Assembly: GCA_004794655.1 (NCBI GenBank)
Contig: SMMW01000534.1
Coordinates: forward strand, 4,955,001-5,019,000
Origin: Marisa cornuarietis
Taxonomy: Eukaryota; Mollusca; Gastropoda; Architaenioglossa; Ampullariidae
DNA: 64,000 nucleotides
Reading direction: 5' to 3'
Below, in pieces: positions 1 to 13,411 of this stretch; the stretch's first letter is position 1; each line of letters opens with the position of its first letter. Position numbers and translations under genes: made by a program. Under the pieces are notes generated by a model. It made no database searches and had not been told where the DNA came from. It worked only from the letters and a program-made list of their open reading frames with translations.

Positions 1-990
1 ACACATGTACCTCTGTACATACTGCTGATAACTGCTACAACAACCGTATTCTTCAACTTTCACTGTTTTATTTATTAATAAGCAATATGTACTGTTCATA
101 AAAAGAATTCATCATAACCTCTAAAAGTTATTTCTTTGATGATTTTTTTGTTAATTTAAAAGTCACTTTTATATTCTTTGCCTATGCAATCACATTCCAA
201 CATCGTAGTTACCATGATAATGCTAGAGGCAGCAATATATAGGCTTGAAGCAATAAAGATTTCTTTAAGCAAAACGCTTAGATGTCAATGCATAACCAAA
301 GGTTCCTATCTCATATTATAAGGTTATAGCCTCAGGGCTGCGATTCTCCAAAGGTGGACCAAGTTGAGAGACAGCATTTGTAGTGTTCAAATGGTCTGCG
401 GTTTGTGGCGATTTAAAAAGTTATTTTGTGTATAGCTGCCACTTCACTGAATGCTATTACCAGTAAAAACACAATTAAAATAAAATGTATTAAAATTTGT
501 GTGTTGCATTTTCTCCATATATACAAGATAATCTCTGTCTAGTGATAAATACCATCTAACGAACAAAATAGGCTATATGCAAGACAATGTGCAATACATG
601 CAAAATTTAAGATAATTTGCGGGTTTAAAAAATAAGAATGATGAACATAAATACATTAATAAGTGATATTTTGTCACTTGCATGCTTTAAGTAAATGTAT
701 AAAATTGTTATGGTTAACACACGTGGTCGATGGGGGGTGTGACAGAACCTCGTCCTATGTTAGAGACCTGTAAACGGCAGACAAGGAATACTCCTACTAA
801 GCCAAATTAAAATACGAAATTTGAACCGTGAAATACTAAGTTTTTCTTAAATTAAAAAAAAAATTACCAAGACATTTAAAGCCCTAAAACATACTAAAGC
901 TTTTAGAAATTATAAGAGTCATCGTGCCAGTAAACTTCCGTCATATTAAAAAAAAAGGGGTGTTGACAAAAGCCAATTTTTCTGTCTTAC
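1..990 (-). other. SNX3 intron 1 (partial)
   Basis: AT-rich sequence downstream of the SNX3 first-exon donor. It holds no second SNX3 exon, no other coding segment and no recognisable repeat. Confidence 0.6.
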
Positions 991-1146
991 CTTCATTCGA
1001 ACTTCGTAATCGGTATATCTTTTTTTGGCGACTCCGTGTGTTTGTGGATCAAGGACATCGATCTCGAGAAAGTTTGCTGGTGGAGAATAAGCATCCTCAA
1101 GTGTCTGTTTCTTTGGATTGATACGGGCAGTCGCTGTGTTAGACAT
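991..1146 (-). CDS. SNX3: Sorting nexin 3/12, first coding exon (partial gene)
   Basis: Sorting nexin 3/12 binds PI3P on early endosomes through a PX domain and helps retromer recycle cargo. This exon encodes 52 residues from an ATG at 1144-1146. The run DAYSPPANFLEIDVLDPQT matches the conserved segment at the start of the SNX3/12 PX domain, and YTDYEVRMK continues its first strands. The exon ends on a codon boundary (AAG) at 991 and is followed on the minus strand by GTAAGA, a good splice donor. The remaining exons must lie to the left of the window; none was found in 1-990. The gene is divergent from AFG1L, with 310 bp between the two start codons. SNX3 and SNX12 cannot be separated from this exon, and many invertebrates have one gene for both. 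Confidence 0.9.
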
Positions 1147-1456
1147 TTTGCGTTATCTCATGAGACTGCGACCACTGACGAGCTGATTGCTGTACACAAG
1201 ATTGAGTGACGTTTCACGTTACAAAGGGAAGCTACTCCTATGATAACGTTTGTTAGAACGAATGTTAGAAGGAAAATCAAGACTTAAAACTTATTAATCC
1301 CCAAAGAAGCAAAAAACGTATTTTTATATTTTATATTTCAACTTTCTATAATTTCAGGTGAATGTTGTTGCAATCGAAAGTTATTTCATAATCTCTTAAA
1401 AAACGTGACAGATTGGCATGGCTTCCCTTGTCGCTATCAAGGGAGGCTAATGCAGT
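1147..1456. promoter_or_regulatory. Bidirectional promoter region between SNX3 and AFG1L
   Basis: This 310-bp gap separates the divergent start codons of SNX3 (minus) and AFG1L (plus). It must hold both 5' UTRs and the core promoter(s) unless there are distant non-coding first exons. A TGACGTTTCA motif at about 1207, resembling a CRE/ATF half site, is visible. No clear TATA box is seen. A short upstream reading frame for AFG1L starts at 1418. Confidence 0.6.
1418..1450 (+). promoter_or_regulatory. Upstream ORF before AFG1L
   Basis: ATG GCT TCC through TAA encodes ten residues and stops seven bases before the first in-frame AFG1L ATG (1457). Its stop overlaps another ATG at 1450 that runs out of frame across the AFG1L start. 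If transcription begins upstream of 1418, both would be met first by scanning ribosomes and could damp AFG1L translation. The transcription start is unknown. Confidence 0.3.
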
Positions 1457-4400
1457 ATGACCTGTCTGACCATGAGCAGGAGCATTTGTCAGTTGGCGCT
1501 CAGAAAAAAGTGGAGGACGGGACACTTTGTTCGGTTTTGTACGCGATCAGACGCACCAGGTACAGAATTAGCAAAATCAGGTCTGATGTAAATGATAATG
1601 AGCAATAATTCAGACGAGCTCCGGTTCTTGAGAAAGCTAGTTGGTCCGTTACCAAGGTTGTGAAGAGATGATCAACGCATGAAAGCAGATAAACAAAGCG
1701 CAATGATAGAAATAATAATGCAGAACAGCTGTGCTTCTCGAGGGTAATCGTGACTTACCTGCCGTGTTTAATCCTAGCCGACGATGCAAAAGAACTAAAA
1801 TAGTCCTATTACGCGGTTTGTTAAAAGCATTCGACGCCTCACACCCCTCAGTTCAATCTGCTTACCCAGAGATCTATATATATATATATTTCTGGCTCAC
1901 TCTGTTCTTTCTGCCTAATGGAATCGCAACAAACAGCTCTGCTCAAGCACAAGTCAATTTCATCCCAACACCGAAAAGTCAAATTGTCCCAGGCCCAAAT
2001 GACGAAACCATCACTGATGACACAAGTAGCTATTAACATCAAATATTACCAAAAGAGCCATACAGTGTTCGAGCAATGTAACAATATGCAAGCTCAGCTG
2101 CCTATTTTAAACAGAGCCATGCAAATAAGTTTAGCCACCATTTTACTAAACAAAAAAGGCTGCTTCTCAGTACACATGTGGAGCAATATCTTGCAATGGC
2201 AAATAAACATGATTTTTCTCTAAACAAGTTTTAAAATTAAAGATTTTGTCATCATTTGTCACCATAATGTGGATTTGTATAGTACATTTTTCAAAATTTT
2301 TTGAAGTGTGTTTCATGATTGACAACAGTGGTGTTAGTACACTACTGTAGTGTGATGTGCTTCAAGCTAAATGAGTACTCAAACAGTGACACCTTTGCCT
2401 ATAATAATAATAATAGGCAAAAAAGTCAAAATCCAAGTCCAAAATTAAATGATGACAAAATATTTAATCTACTTTAGTACTTGTGTCATTGGTAATTGAT
2501 TCCTTTTTGGGCCTGGGATGGTTTGACTTTAGCAACATAAAGAGAATACAGATTACTTTGAATGAATCAGATGAAGTGGAATGAATTCCTACAGCTGAGC
2601 AACATTGTTTTTATCTGCTGTACTGAAACCATTTATGTAGCTCCTAGCTGCCTTGGCTTTCTATAGCTGAGGAAGTTATGATACAAGATTGTTTGTATCT
2701 GCTATATCGTAACCACTTACATAGATGCTAGATGCTATCTGCTCTGGTCTCTTGCTGCTCTCCACTTTGTTCTCTCCATTTTCCTATGGAATTCCATCTC
2801 TGTGTAGACCCCTTCAAGTCTTTCCTATGGATTCTTGCACTATGGACCTGGGATTTTTGGAATTCTCTGCCTCTGTCCTTTTTTTACTTTAGTACTACTC
2901 ATAATGTGTCTTTAGTCTTGTCTTATTTGACTGGTTACTTTTGAATATTGGTTTTCGTGCCTGAATAGAAGGTTATTTATCGTCTGAATGGTGTGCTTGA
3001 CTGAATGGGTATGCCTATACCAGACATCCTTAAGACATCTTTTTTTTCATTCAAAGAATTTTAGACAGATTGAACAGACTACCTGTTAAATGTCAGTTTG
3101 TTGTTTTAGTAATCAAAAAATTGTTTCAGGCCAGACAGTGGAAACAAAAGATGGTTCTCAGAGCAGTTACATTTTAAATGACCAGAATGAAAGAGGAGCA
3201 CTTAGTGGACCTTTTGGTTCTTACCTCACTAAAATTAGAGCGGGGGACCTCTATCAGGACAGTCATCAACAGAAAGTTGTTGAGAGATTGCAAGTTTTGC
3301 ATGAAGAACTTGTGAACTACAATCCTGATCAGCACACTGAATCATGGATTTCAAAGGTGTGGGATTTATCAAGAAATGCATCTATAAAATGTTACAGAAT
3401 ATCAGAGGTTGTGTGTGTGTGTATAATATACTGCTGGCTCTATATGACTATAAATTTCTGAACTAGCAAACTATCAATGTCATTTGTGAAAGAGGTGTAA
3501 ATTAAGTGAGTGATGAATAATTAAAATAGTGTTGTGTGTGTATATATATATATATATGTAATTACTCATTTTTTATTTACTTCAGACTCTCTGGAGAAAT
3601 CAGAAGAGCACTCCACCAAAAGGAATCTATCTTTATGGTGGTGTAGGTTGGTGAATTCTCTGTCTTATTTCATGCTAGGGTTGTCTTTAACATACATGTC
3701 ACTAATCGTTTAAATATATACTGGCTTGGTGTGAATTTAACATTAAAAATGGAGCTTTATCATCATGCATTTTTGCTGATAATGTCAGTCTTTTTGTGGT
3801 AATATAATACTTGATTTGGAAGGATTTCTTATCACAGATGTCTATAACATAATGGGCTAAGTAACTGTAGTCATGTACATGTTGAGAGTGATTATCTAAA
3901 TGAATGGAAAAAGAGGTAGCAACTGAGGAGTGAAAAGCACAATGTGGTTTTTTTGAAATTCTGTTTCAGGTTGCGGCAAAACCATGCTAATGGACCTGTT
4001 CTATAGTACATCACAGAGACAGAGAAAACAACGAGTGCATTTTCACAAATTTATGTTGAGTGTCCACTCACGTATGTAGATCGAGTACTTTGCAAAACTG
4101 TTACTTGTATGACACATTTCCTAGCTGTCTGTTTGAGCGGGGGATGGTTATATACTTTTGATGGATGATTAGGCCTTATAACTATTCATCATTATTATTG
4201 TCACTGTAACCACTTTTATTATTGTCTTGCCAAAGAGAAAAGAGTGACCTCAAAAGTAACAGCAATGGTTTGTTCACTAACTTGGGGCACAAGCCATAAG
4301 ATGGTATAAATCTTTTGGTATAACAAAGCTTGCATTTTTACATGGTGTAATTGTGGTTTTTGGTAAACTTAAAATAGTAACCTATTGTTACATTTGCATC

Positions 4401-7400
4401 TAGTGTTTATTCTAAAGAAAGTAACTTTTTTCAATCAGGAATTCACAAGTTAAAGAAAGGACATTCAGGAAGAACTACATCAGGTAGGACATCTCAGTCA
4501 TTTGACCCCATCACCTTGGTGGCTCAAGACATAAGAGAAGATACCTGGCTATTGTGCTTTGATGAGTTTCAGGTCTGTCTGAAAAGGTCAGCTTTTTTCC
4601 AGTTTGAAGACCGTTGCTTTCTTGTATGTTAATGTTTTTTCCCAAAAGCATATTGATAAAATTCATCATTTCATGATTTATTTTCCAGTTAGAGCCTTTT
4701 TTGTAAGTTGGAAATGCACTGTTTCTGTTACAGCAACCTGCTGTCCTAAAATGCTAGGTGGTAGTAAGCTGTGATCAGATTACCAGAAATTAGTACCTAA
4801 AGGGAAGATAATGCTGTCAGACCATTTAGAGACTATTTGTTCCTGTGTAAAATCTCCCTTTGGCAGTGTTTATAAGAGCTCCCTTTTAAAAAAAATGTTT
4901 AGTGATTGTGTATTACTGATTACTGTATTTCTCTGTGTGTGTGTGTGTGTGCGTGCGTGCTTGCAGTTTGAGAGACATACACAAACAAACACACAAACAC
5001 ATCAACTAAATCATAAGATACTGTGAGACAAAAACATCCAGTTGGAAATTTCATTCATCACTAGTTATTGGCAGTCTGTCTTTCTTTTCTCTCTGCCACA
5101 GACTGCAAATAACTAGTGATGAAGTGAAATTTCCAACTGGATGTTTTTATCTCACAGTATCTTATGATTTAGTTGATTTGTGTTTGTGACAGGTAACAGA
5201 CATCGCTGATGCTGTCATTTTGAAGCAGCTGTTCACAGTACTTTTTGAGTCTGGAGTGGTGGTTGTAGCAACATCAAACAGAGCACCTGATGGTATGTGA
5301 TCTTGCTCATGCTTTGTTTACATTAGTATCATAGAAAAAAGGGTGAGTAATCTGAAAAGAAGTAAATTTATATAGTTTTATGTATTCCCTCCTTCTGTCT
5401 TTTTTTGCTCCAGATCTGTACAAAAATGGCTTACAGAGAGGAAACTTTGTGCCATTCATTGGGATTCTTAAGGTACAGACTACAGTTTTTATGCAATTTC
5501 TGTTTCAATACCCTCACTTGGTTTGTGACAGTTATAAGTTCTTGTACTTTTTACCTCATAAATTATTTATTGTAGTGAACCATTGTATAGAGTGTTAAAG
5601 ATGAGGAGGCCACATAAAGAGATTATTATAGGTTGCGGCCTTCTGCAAAATTTTTCTGATGGGGGCATAGTTGATGTGGACAATGAATCAGAGGATGGCA
5701 GCAGAGACAACCACACAGAGTCCAGGGCCACAAGCAAAAACTAAACAAAAAAAAGAGCCTGCCCTGAAAAGCGTTTAGTGACATGAGATGCATGTGTGCT
5801 AAAGCACAATAAGAATAATGCATTTACCAGACCTGGTTGTGTGAATTACTGAAGAAGCACACTGCACAAGCATGCTCAGATGACAGACTGCATGCAGTTT
5901 TTTGGAAACAAAAGCGCTTCAAAAAGATTTCTGCTGCCATAAGCATGAATGGGAGTTATCGAGAAAAAAAAACTGAATGTGGACTAGAGACAGAAAATAA
6001 AATTCGCAATGAGTGTTGAAGGTGGGGGGGGGGGGAAAGCAGGAACGGGCAGTGAAAAAGCACCAAGAACTGAGCTTGGTAAGAATGAGGAGGAACTACA
6101 AAAAGACAGTTTAAACAAGTCTTGTAGTGCAAATTTTGAACAAATTTGTCACTGTTACCTGTCATCATCCAGAACCAGAATGTCATCAGGCTGAGGCTAT
6201 AAAAGGCTTTGAAATTCCGCCTAGTCACCTGATGTTTCCAGAGGTGCACTATTAATAGAAGGGCAAGATCAAAAGGTGGCACTGAGGACTAGAGGGCAGA
6301 GGGAGTTGACAGGTGAAGGGCAGTATTGGTGAAAGGGGAGTGGGTGAACCTGTGTTGATAAAGTAAGAAAGTAATAATGTGAACATATTTACAAATGTGT
6401 TGTACAGTTGGATAATGTTATGATGAAAGAGATCACAGCTTCTTTGAAATGTTATAAAAGAACCTTGTAACACTAGAAGTTTAAGTATTGAAAATTTTTT
6501 TTGTTCAAACCTCCAGAAATTTTGTGATGTGATACATCTAGATTCTGGCGTGGACTATCGGATGCGTTCTCTCCCATCTGAGGGCAAAGTATATTTTATG
6601 TGAGTATTTTTTGCATGTTTTTCCAGGTAAAACACTGACATTTTTTTTCTTTGTTTACTGTGCTTTTCCATGAGAAATCAGTTATTTCCTTAAAAAAAAC
6701 TAGTTTAAAAGCAAAAACAAAATGATTGTAGACTTTTCTCATCACATTTTTGATCACATGTAAATGTTTTTCCTTATGATTTAACTTAGATGAGGGGTTT
6801 TAAAATGCAGTTGTTCTTTTTTAGGAAACACTGCACTACTTTGTGTTTTGTGCTTCATTAAGGTCTTTTTGTATAGTAGCTTCTTTCTGGAATATTTTTC
6901 AGATTATCTCAGTGTGATGCAAATGCTGAAATGGACAAAATTATGAGGGATCATAGTGAGCAAATTGGAGAAGGTGAGATAATGAAGCCTGAGTAGATAG
7001 CATAGTTTACCTTGGCTTTACATTTTTTCAGTCTGTCTTTTCCTTTAATCCTCGGTTCAAGATAAAAATATAACATTACAATGACTGGCTTATAACTGAA
7101 GATTGCGAAGACGACAGTGGGTGAAGTTTGTTTTTTATTATTGCTGCTCTGAGATAAACATTAGACCAAGAAACCTAGACATTTTTGGAAAAGAGAAAAC
7201 TTGAACTTTGCAATAAAAATTAATGAAAATCGCCTTGCCCGAGCTACCCGGCAAAGCCACGATTGTGGCTTGTCGAACCAAGAGGGTTAAGTGCAGGACA
7301 ACATCTCGATAATTCAAGACTGATAATGCTTGTTTTACTGGGCTCTGTTTAGAGTTAATCTACAGGCTTATAACTGCTTTTGTTGGCTATTGGTGAAACT

Positions 7401-10303
7401 AATTAAGGCATTATTTATATTTCCCCCCCCCCAAAACGGTATCATTTTAACCACTTGAAATATTCTTCATATATATTTACTCAGAGGGGTTGATTTTTAT
7501 GTTTCTTTTAAATGATTCTGATAAACATTGTGCCTAGTAAAATAATTATTAATAGATAAATTGTTGAACTGAGAAGAGACTGCAAGACTTGCTTATAACA
7601 TTTCTCATATTTCAATTTCTGATACAGAAATTGTTCCAAGGATCTTAACGATTCTGGGTAGGAATCTTTCTCTGCCCAGTACCTGTGGGCGTGTTTTGGA
7701 CACAGATTTTAATGCCATGTGTTGTCAGGTAAAATCCCTTTCACTTTTTAAGCTCTACGTGTTGCAACATTCTGCTAAATATATTAGTATTTTGTCGATG
7801 GTCTATTCACACTTATTGCACTGGCTTCTCCCTGAATACACAGACACATTCACATTCACACATGAACAAAGAGGATGTTTGTATGGGAGGATATAATGTG
7901 CTTACAGATGCAAGATGGAGATGGTAGGCTGGGGGAAGACACTGAGCATGTGAGAACAGTCTGATAAAGTGAGTCTGCCTTTCTCTTTTAGCTCTGGGTT
8001 CAAAGCCAAAATGCATCTTGTTTGCAGCCTCTGGGAGCAGTGGACTATCTAGAAATCTGCAAACACTTTGATGTGATGCTCTTGCGAAATATACCTATCA
8101 TGGACATGTCCAAGAGAACCGAGGCACGACGCTTCATTACGCTTATTGACACCCTGTATGACAACAAGGTGAGAGAATATTGTAGTCTGGCAGGGTCTAC
8201 TTAAATCAATTGTTTGTGAAGCATTTACTGAACATGTTGTACTAGCTCTGTAAATATTCTGACTCTTTTAACACACTTTTCTCATCTTATCTATTGGAGG
8301 TTTCATAACCTTTTAGTTAGTGCAGTGATCTGTGGGACCAAAGGTTACAGTTTGAGGCTATGACAGGTAATAATGTAGATAATATCTCTATCCAGCTTCC
8401 CATGATTCGTTCCTGATTTAGTAGGAAGGTCAAAGATGGCAGGTTAGTGTTGGGCTCTGCACTCTGCATGTTGTGCCCTAAACATAATAAGCCACCTGTC
8501 AGGACACACCACAGTTAGTCAAGTCACTCAGATATACGCTCAGTCACGGACACGTGTTCTTTCATTCAACATACAGCAAACATCTGCCTGTGGGCTTTCT
8601 GGTACTATATTGAAAGTTGTCTAAGCAGTTTCCTTACTGGCTTAGTTCATCTTTATTCTTTGGTTCTTTTCTGAGTTATTCTTTTTTTTCTGTTTGTGAT
8701 TTTCTTTTATGTTATTTTCTTTTCTTCAAACCCAGTACTATGGAATAACATCAACAGCACTTATATAAAAGACCACACAAATTGTCTAACAAACACTAAT
8801 AACTATAAAATACCAAGCAGTTTTGAAGACATATAAATATATATAGATATCTCTCTGTCTTCAAAATCTCTCATTAGAATTCTTAACCACTATCACAATC
8901 TCTCATCCACGAGCACACAGTTCTTATGATACACTTAGAGTCCTCGGACTATTGTCTGTAAAGTTTGGCCTTTCAGCGAGCAAAGTATTTAATCATCAAA
9001 CATCAGAATATTTGAATATTATAAACAATATTGCATAAGGCTCAGCACCATGCGGAGTCCTTAAGTGAGAGAAGTCTCCCCTTTCTCCTGTTTACAGTGC
9101 TTGCTTTGCTTGTCGGCTGCTTGAACTACACATATGATTGAGTACAGTCCCTTCGAGGAGCTTCTTCTGTTACCATGGGTTGGCAGCCATTCTGCCGCTT
9201 CCATGGTGTTGTAATACACAATCCTCCTGGGAACTTTTTCTGCTCCCCAAAATGCTAAAAGAATCTTCTTCCTAGATCAGCCCCTGTTAGTGGCACCTAA
9301 ACTGCATTACTGACATTAGACTGTGGTCCATTTATATTTTTTGTTGTATATGATTTAAGAGATTTAAAAAATGATTTTTGCCTTTCCAGGCGAAAATAAT
9401 ATGTTCAGCAGAGGCAGAATCAAGCAAGCTTTTTCTTGCAAAGAACCTTCATGTCTTTGACGTGGATGCTAATCGAGCATTGATGGATGATCTAGGAATT
9501 CATGCTGTAAGTTATGTGACCCTCAGGACTGGGGAACAATATTTTTTCAACTAAGCTTTAAACGTTATTGCTTGTTTATTAATACTCAATCTTGAAACCA
9601 AGATGTCATGTAATTTCAGCAGTCTTGTTAAGTTATGTGGAAATGAATGGGCTTTCTACTCCACCACTACAGTCCCTTTACTTGAGCTCTATAGATTTGA
9701 TAATATAAAGGATGTTATGCTTTTTTAATCACTTCTTTGGTAAACCTCTCAGTTATTTAAAAACTTTGTAGTTATTCATTCTTAAATTATATTTGTTCTA
9801 ATGGCCCTAAAAGTTTGCTAGCAACTTCCAGCACCTGCAGTTAATGCTAGTGTTTTTGTCATTTCAAAAATAATAGAAATTTTGCTTATGATATTCTATT
9901 GCACTTATTTGGATATGGAATATTTTTTAGGGAAAATTTGTTTTTCTTGATGTTAAAAAGATGTGCTGTTAGGCTGCTTTTATGTGTTCTGGTGGTTATT
10001 TTGTGCCTAGTATTCAAGAATTGAAATGTTTATTATTATTATGAAAATCAATTAGCGTCAAATTTATGAAGCAACCTGTCTGCTTTTTAAGTAATTTTTT
10101 TAGTTTTATTTGCCATCCTTTTGCCTTGATTTGTATTTGGACCTATAGACTAAAGCTGCATGTTTCAGGCCTCTGTACAACAGCATGCTAGCATTTTCAC
10201 TGGTGAAGAAGAGCTGTTTGCATTTGACAGAACTGTGTCTCGTCTCACTGAAATGCAGACTCAGGAATATTGGAACCTGGAGCGCCTCGAGGTTCTTACT
10301 TGA
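1457..10303 (+). CDS. AFG1L: AFG1-like ATPase, mitochondrial (13 exons, complete)
   Basis: AFG1L is a mitochondrial AAA+-type P-loop ATPase used in respiratory-chain protein quality control. Coding exons: 1457-1559, 3130-3356, 3586-3646, 3970-4071, 4439-4572, 5193-5292, 5414-5472, 6517-6599, 6903-6973, 7628-7728, 8028-8168, 9390-9506, 10169-10303. All have GT-AG borders and phases agree at every join, giving 1434 nt and 477 residues, close to the human length. Walker A GGVGCGKT is at 128-135, split by intron 3. Walker B LLCFDE is at 202-207, a sensor-1-like Asn (ATSNRAP) at 238, and the family's C-terminal block [20 protein letters not shown] lies near the end. The first exon has no family match but is basic and lacks acidic residues until its last few, as expected of a mitochondrial presequence, and its phase fits. 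Start 1457 is the first in-frame ATG after a stop at 1448; 1472 is an alternative five codons later. Confidence 0.92.
4992..5188. repeat. Long near-perfect hairpin in AFG1L intron 5
   Basis: Left arm 4992-5079 (88 nt) and right arm 5098-5188 (91 nt) are reverse complements with only a few mismatches and 1-2 nt indels. They are separated by an 18-nt pyrimidine-rich loop (5080-5097). The outer end of the right arm stops two bases before the AG at 5191-5192, which is the splice acceptor of AFG1L exon 6. It could be a hairpin-type transposable element or a local inverted duplication of the 3' end of the intron. Confidence 0.85.
8315..8485 (+). repeat. SINE-like unit in AFG1L intron 11
   Basis: The segment around 8429-8480 (AGGTCAAAGATGGCA, then a run ending TGCATGTTGTGCCCTA) has the same order of motifs as the unit at 40915-41140 (AGATCAAAGGCGGCA, then CACATGCCGTGGCC). 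The upstream part contains a weak B-box-like GGTTACAGTTTGAGGC. This suggests two diverged copies of one tRNA-derived SINE family. Boundaries are approximate. Confidence 0.4.
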
Positions 10304-10576
10304 TGAAGGTCTTCTTAGTTAAGTGCATCTTAGTCTTAGACTAATTTATTCAGAAATATTAAAAAGATAATCTCAGAGCACAGTCTATTACCATGTATAT
10401 GCCAGCACTGAAAAAGGAATGAATAGTGGGGTGCTTACATTTAAAGTTTTAAAGTATTTCGGCCGTAAGTCTTTTGATTTGGGTCAAAAATGGTCACCTG
10501 TATTAATTTGGGACAGAATGGATTTCATTGACCTTATTACTTGGGACAAACATGGTTATCAAACCTTGTGACTTGA

Positions 10577-10582
10577 AATAAA
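10577..10582 (+). promoter_or_regulatory. AFG1L polyadenylation signal (AATAAA)
   Basis: A canonical AATAAA lies 274 bp after the AFG1L stop codon and is the first good candidate downstream. It implies a 3' UTR of roughly 0.3 kb. Confidence 0.5.
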
Positions 10583-13411
10583 ACTGTTTATCTAGTGCCA
10601 GCTACTAGACACTGAGCAACAATGTCAAGCCTGTGAACATCTTCAGTTGAATTTCTTAACTTTTTTAGTTGCTTTTCTTTTGAAAATTGTGCGCATGCCT
10701 AGGAGTTGCAACCATTAATATACATTATGATGAATTAACATACATTATAATATTCATAACTCAAAATGAGAACACCACTTGCATCAAAGGATCATTAACT
10801 TGCAGAAGTTAGCAGTGACTTGACAGGGAATACCCATTTTGGCCAGGCTGTAGCTGTCACTCCTGTAATAGGTAAATGATGTTGGCCACTTTCTTATTGG
10901 GCTTTTTGCCAAGATTTGAAGTATTATGCCGAGATGAATCATCACCATTTTCCGGAACCTCACAGCCTTCTCTAGAATGTTAATATCTCTCTGCCTGATC
11001 TGCAGGGCTGCATCAGGATCACTGTATTTATAGCAGTCATGGAGAGAACATACTCATAAAACAGCATATTATTTTTGTTAATTTGGTCTGCCACATAGCC
11101 ATTCATCTCTAGATGTAATCTCATTTAACTAAAACTCATTTTAGCACTTTTTATCAAATGCAGAAAAGATTTCATGTTTATCTTATTTTTGCTATTTTGT
11201 ATTTATACCATTCAGACCTTCCAGATTAGATGATATTATTCATCCTGTTTGATATTTGATGTGATGAAACCATCTTAGAACTTTTTTGGTTGAATTGGAA
11301 GGAGTAGGGGAGCAATGATGAGTTGGATGGTACAGAATGTGTATAGAAATGGTTTTGTTTCTTTACCACTGACAAGTCCGATTCACCATTTTACATGCTA
11401 TGCAAGAGGGAGAAAAATATACAAGTTGCATATTATCTATCTACTGCACACGTGTGCCTTTGTGCATGCAGCTGTATCAGGTTTTTGATACAAGCTCAGA
11501 GGTTAGCAACATGGTTTATTGTGTGTCTATTATCTGAAAACAGTTCTGTGCAGAAATTAATGAGTGAAAGTTTGGTTTGTCATGGTCCCTTTTCTCTGTT
11601 TCATTCTGTATTTGTGGTCCATCTCTGTGCATGTGCATGAATGAAAATATATGCAGTTTCAAAGGACCATTCATCTCTAAGGACACACTACACACTTTAG
11701 TACATCCTTGCACACTTTTTCTTTTCTCAGACTGTGATCAAAAGTCAGTTTTTCGTGGAGTGCTCATAGAAATTCACTGTTTGAATGACTCAAATATTTT
11801 CAGATTTTATGAAATGTAGACCCGAATGATTGCACCTGCCAAGTCCTTGTGGACTTGGGGTGAAAGCATGTTTCCATAGTTACTGTTTAGCATATTTTTA
11901 AATGGGGTACATTTGGAAGTAACAGATCAGACATTTGCAAGTAAATGTTCCTGGGGATATTTTACATGCTGCAGCATATGTGCATGTATCACAATATTGC
12001 TTTATCCTTAAAAACTATGTTTGAAATGAACAGCATAACTGAAACTAAAAGTATTTAAAGGTCTGCAATTTGCAATTCAGATTCATAAATATGATATTCT
12101 GTGTAGCTGTTGCTGTGCTTGTGGGTAGGGGTTTAGAAATAAGACCTGAACCCTATTCTTTCTCCCCTCCAAAAATACCCCCCCCCCCAAAAAAAAGGGA
12201 GTTTCTTGCTCTTTCTGAATTTCTGTCACAAAACAGCTATTTAGACTTTGTTTGAACTCTCATAATCCATCCCAAAAGCTATTCTTGTATTCACAAAAGA
12301 GATGGATCTTAAGCCCAGACTTCAAACATGTTCACACTGTAAAGCAGTAGGGCCAAGGCATTTAAAATACTGGGTCCAGAAAAGAACAATTAAGCATCTT
12401 TTTTATATAAACTTTCATGTATCACCTTATTATCATGGTTCTGGAAGATATCCGACAGCAATGTCCCATTTAAAAAATAAAACTAAAGGGAAAATTGATG
12501 TGTAGGACTTTTAGAACATTAGTGCTTGTATGCTGCTGAAAATGTTAACAGAGTCACTGCAGAATGTTGTATAGGTGATATTAAATAAAATTAAATAATA
12601 CAGAAAAACACAGTTTTAAATTTGGTGATGGCAAATGTTTAAAATAAGGATACTGTGAAATAAATGTGAACTTGCTGAAATGTGAATTATTATGCCTTTG
12701 TGTGCTGTGTGCTTGTCTGTAAGGCATAAGTGCTTGCATGCCTGTTTCTGTGAGCGCCACAGACCATCATGAAGGTCCATGGTGTGCACATTGTTTCATC
12801 TGTTGACAGGGCTGGCTGCTTTGCAGTGATATATTGATAGTTGCTGACTCGGTGTAAAACACCAATCTCCCGTCCCCACCAATCCCTGTGTGCACTTGCA
12901 ATTGTTATCCAATATATATATGTATTTAAAATTCATGAAAACAGGTATGTGTAAAAGTTAAATGGCTGACAAAGATATTGATTTGTGAGGAAACCGTTAT
13001 GGCAGTCGTTGAACGAATGTCAGATCTGCAACAAGGAGGGACAGGGGGAGGGGGTCATGTTTGAGAGGGGGGAGGGGCATTTGCAAAGAAACTTTAATCA
13101 TGCACAGTGTATAGCCTTTTTGAAATGGAGAGGTACAGCTCTGCTTTAGGAGGATTCAATACCATAAGACTTATTGAGCGGGAAAAGAAGTTCGGGTTGA
13201 GTTAGTGTTAGGGTTATTATTTTTTTTAATTTCACAGCGTGTGATATATCATGCTTAACAACCTGTGTCAGTGCATCGTTAACTCTCCTTAAGTTATTCC
13301 AAGAGGGAGTATAACTTTAGACTTCGAAAAATGGGTCCTTAATTTGGGATTAAACCGAGGACTAGCGAGACATTGTTTATGATGAAAAGTCTCGACCCGC
13401 TTCTCAAATCA
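10583..13411. other. Intergenic stretch after AFG1L
   Basis: No coding segment or clear repeat family is recognised here. Visible low-complexity features are a C-run followed by an A-run near 12179-12197 and a G-rich patch near 13038-13078. Short open frames in this stretch have no family resemblance. Confidence 0.5.

Noticed and set aside
3090..3129. ATG at 3090 as the AFG1L start
   Set aside because: The bases between this ATG and the strong acceptor TTGTTTCAG at 3121-3129 are not presequence-like. The exon at 1457-1559 supplies a basic presequence in the correct phase.
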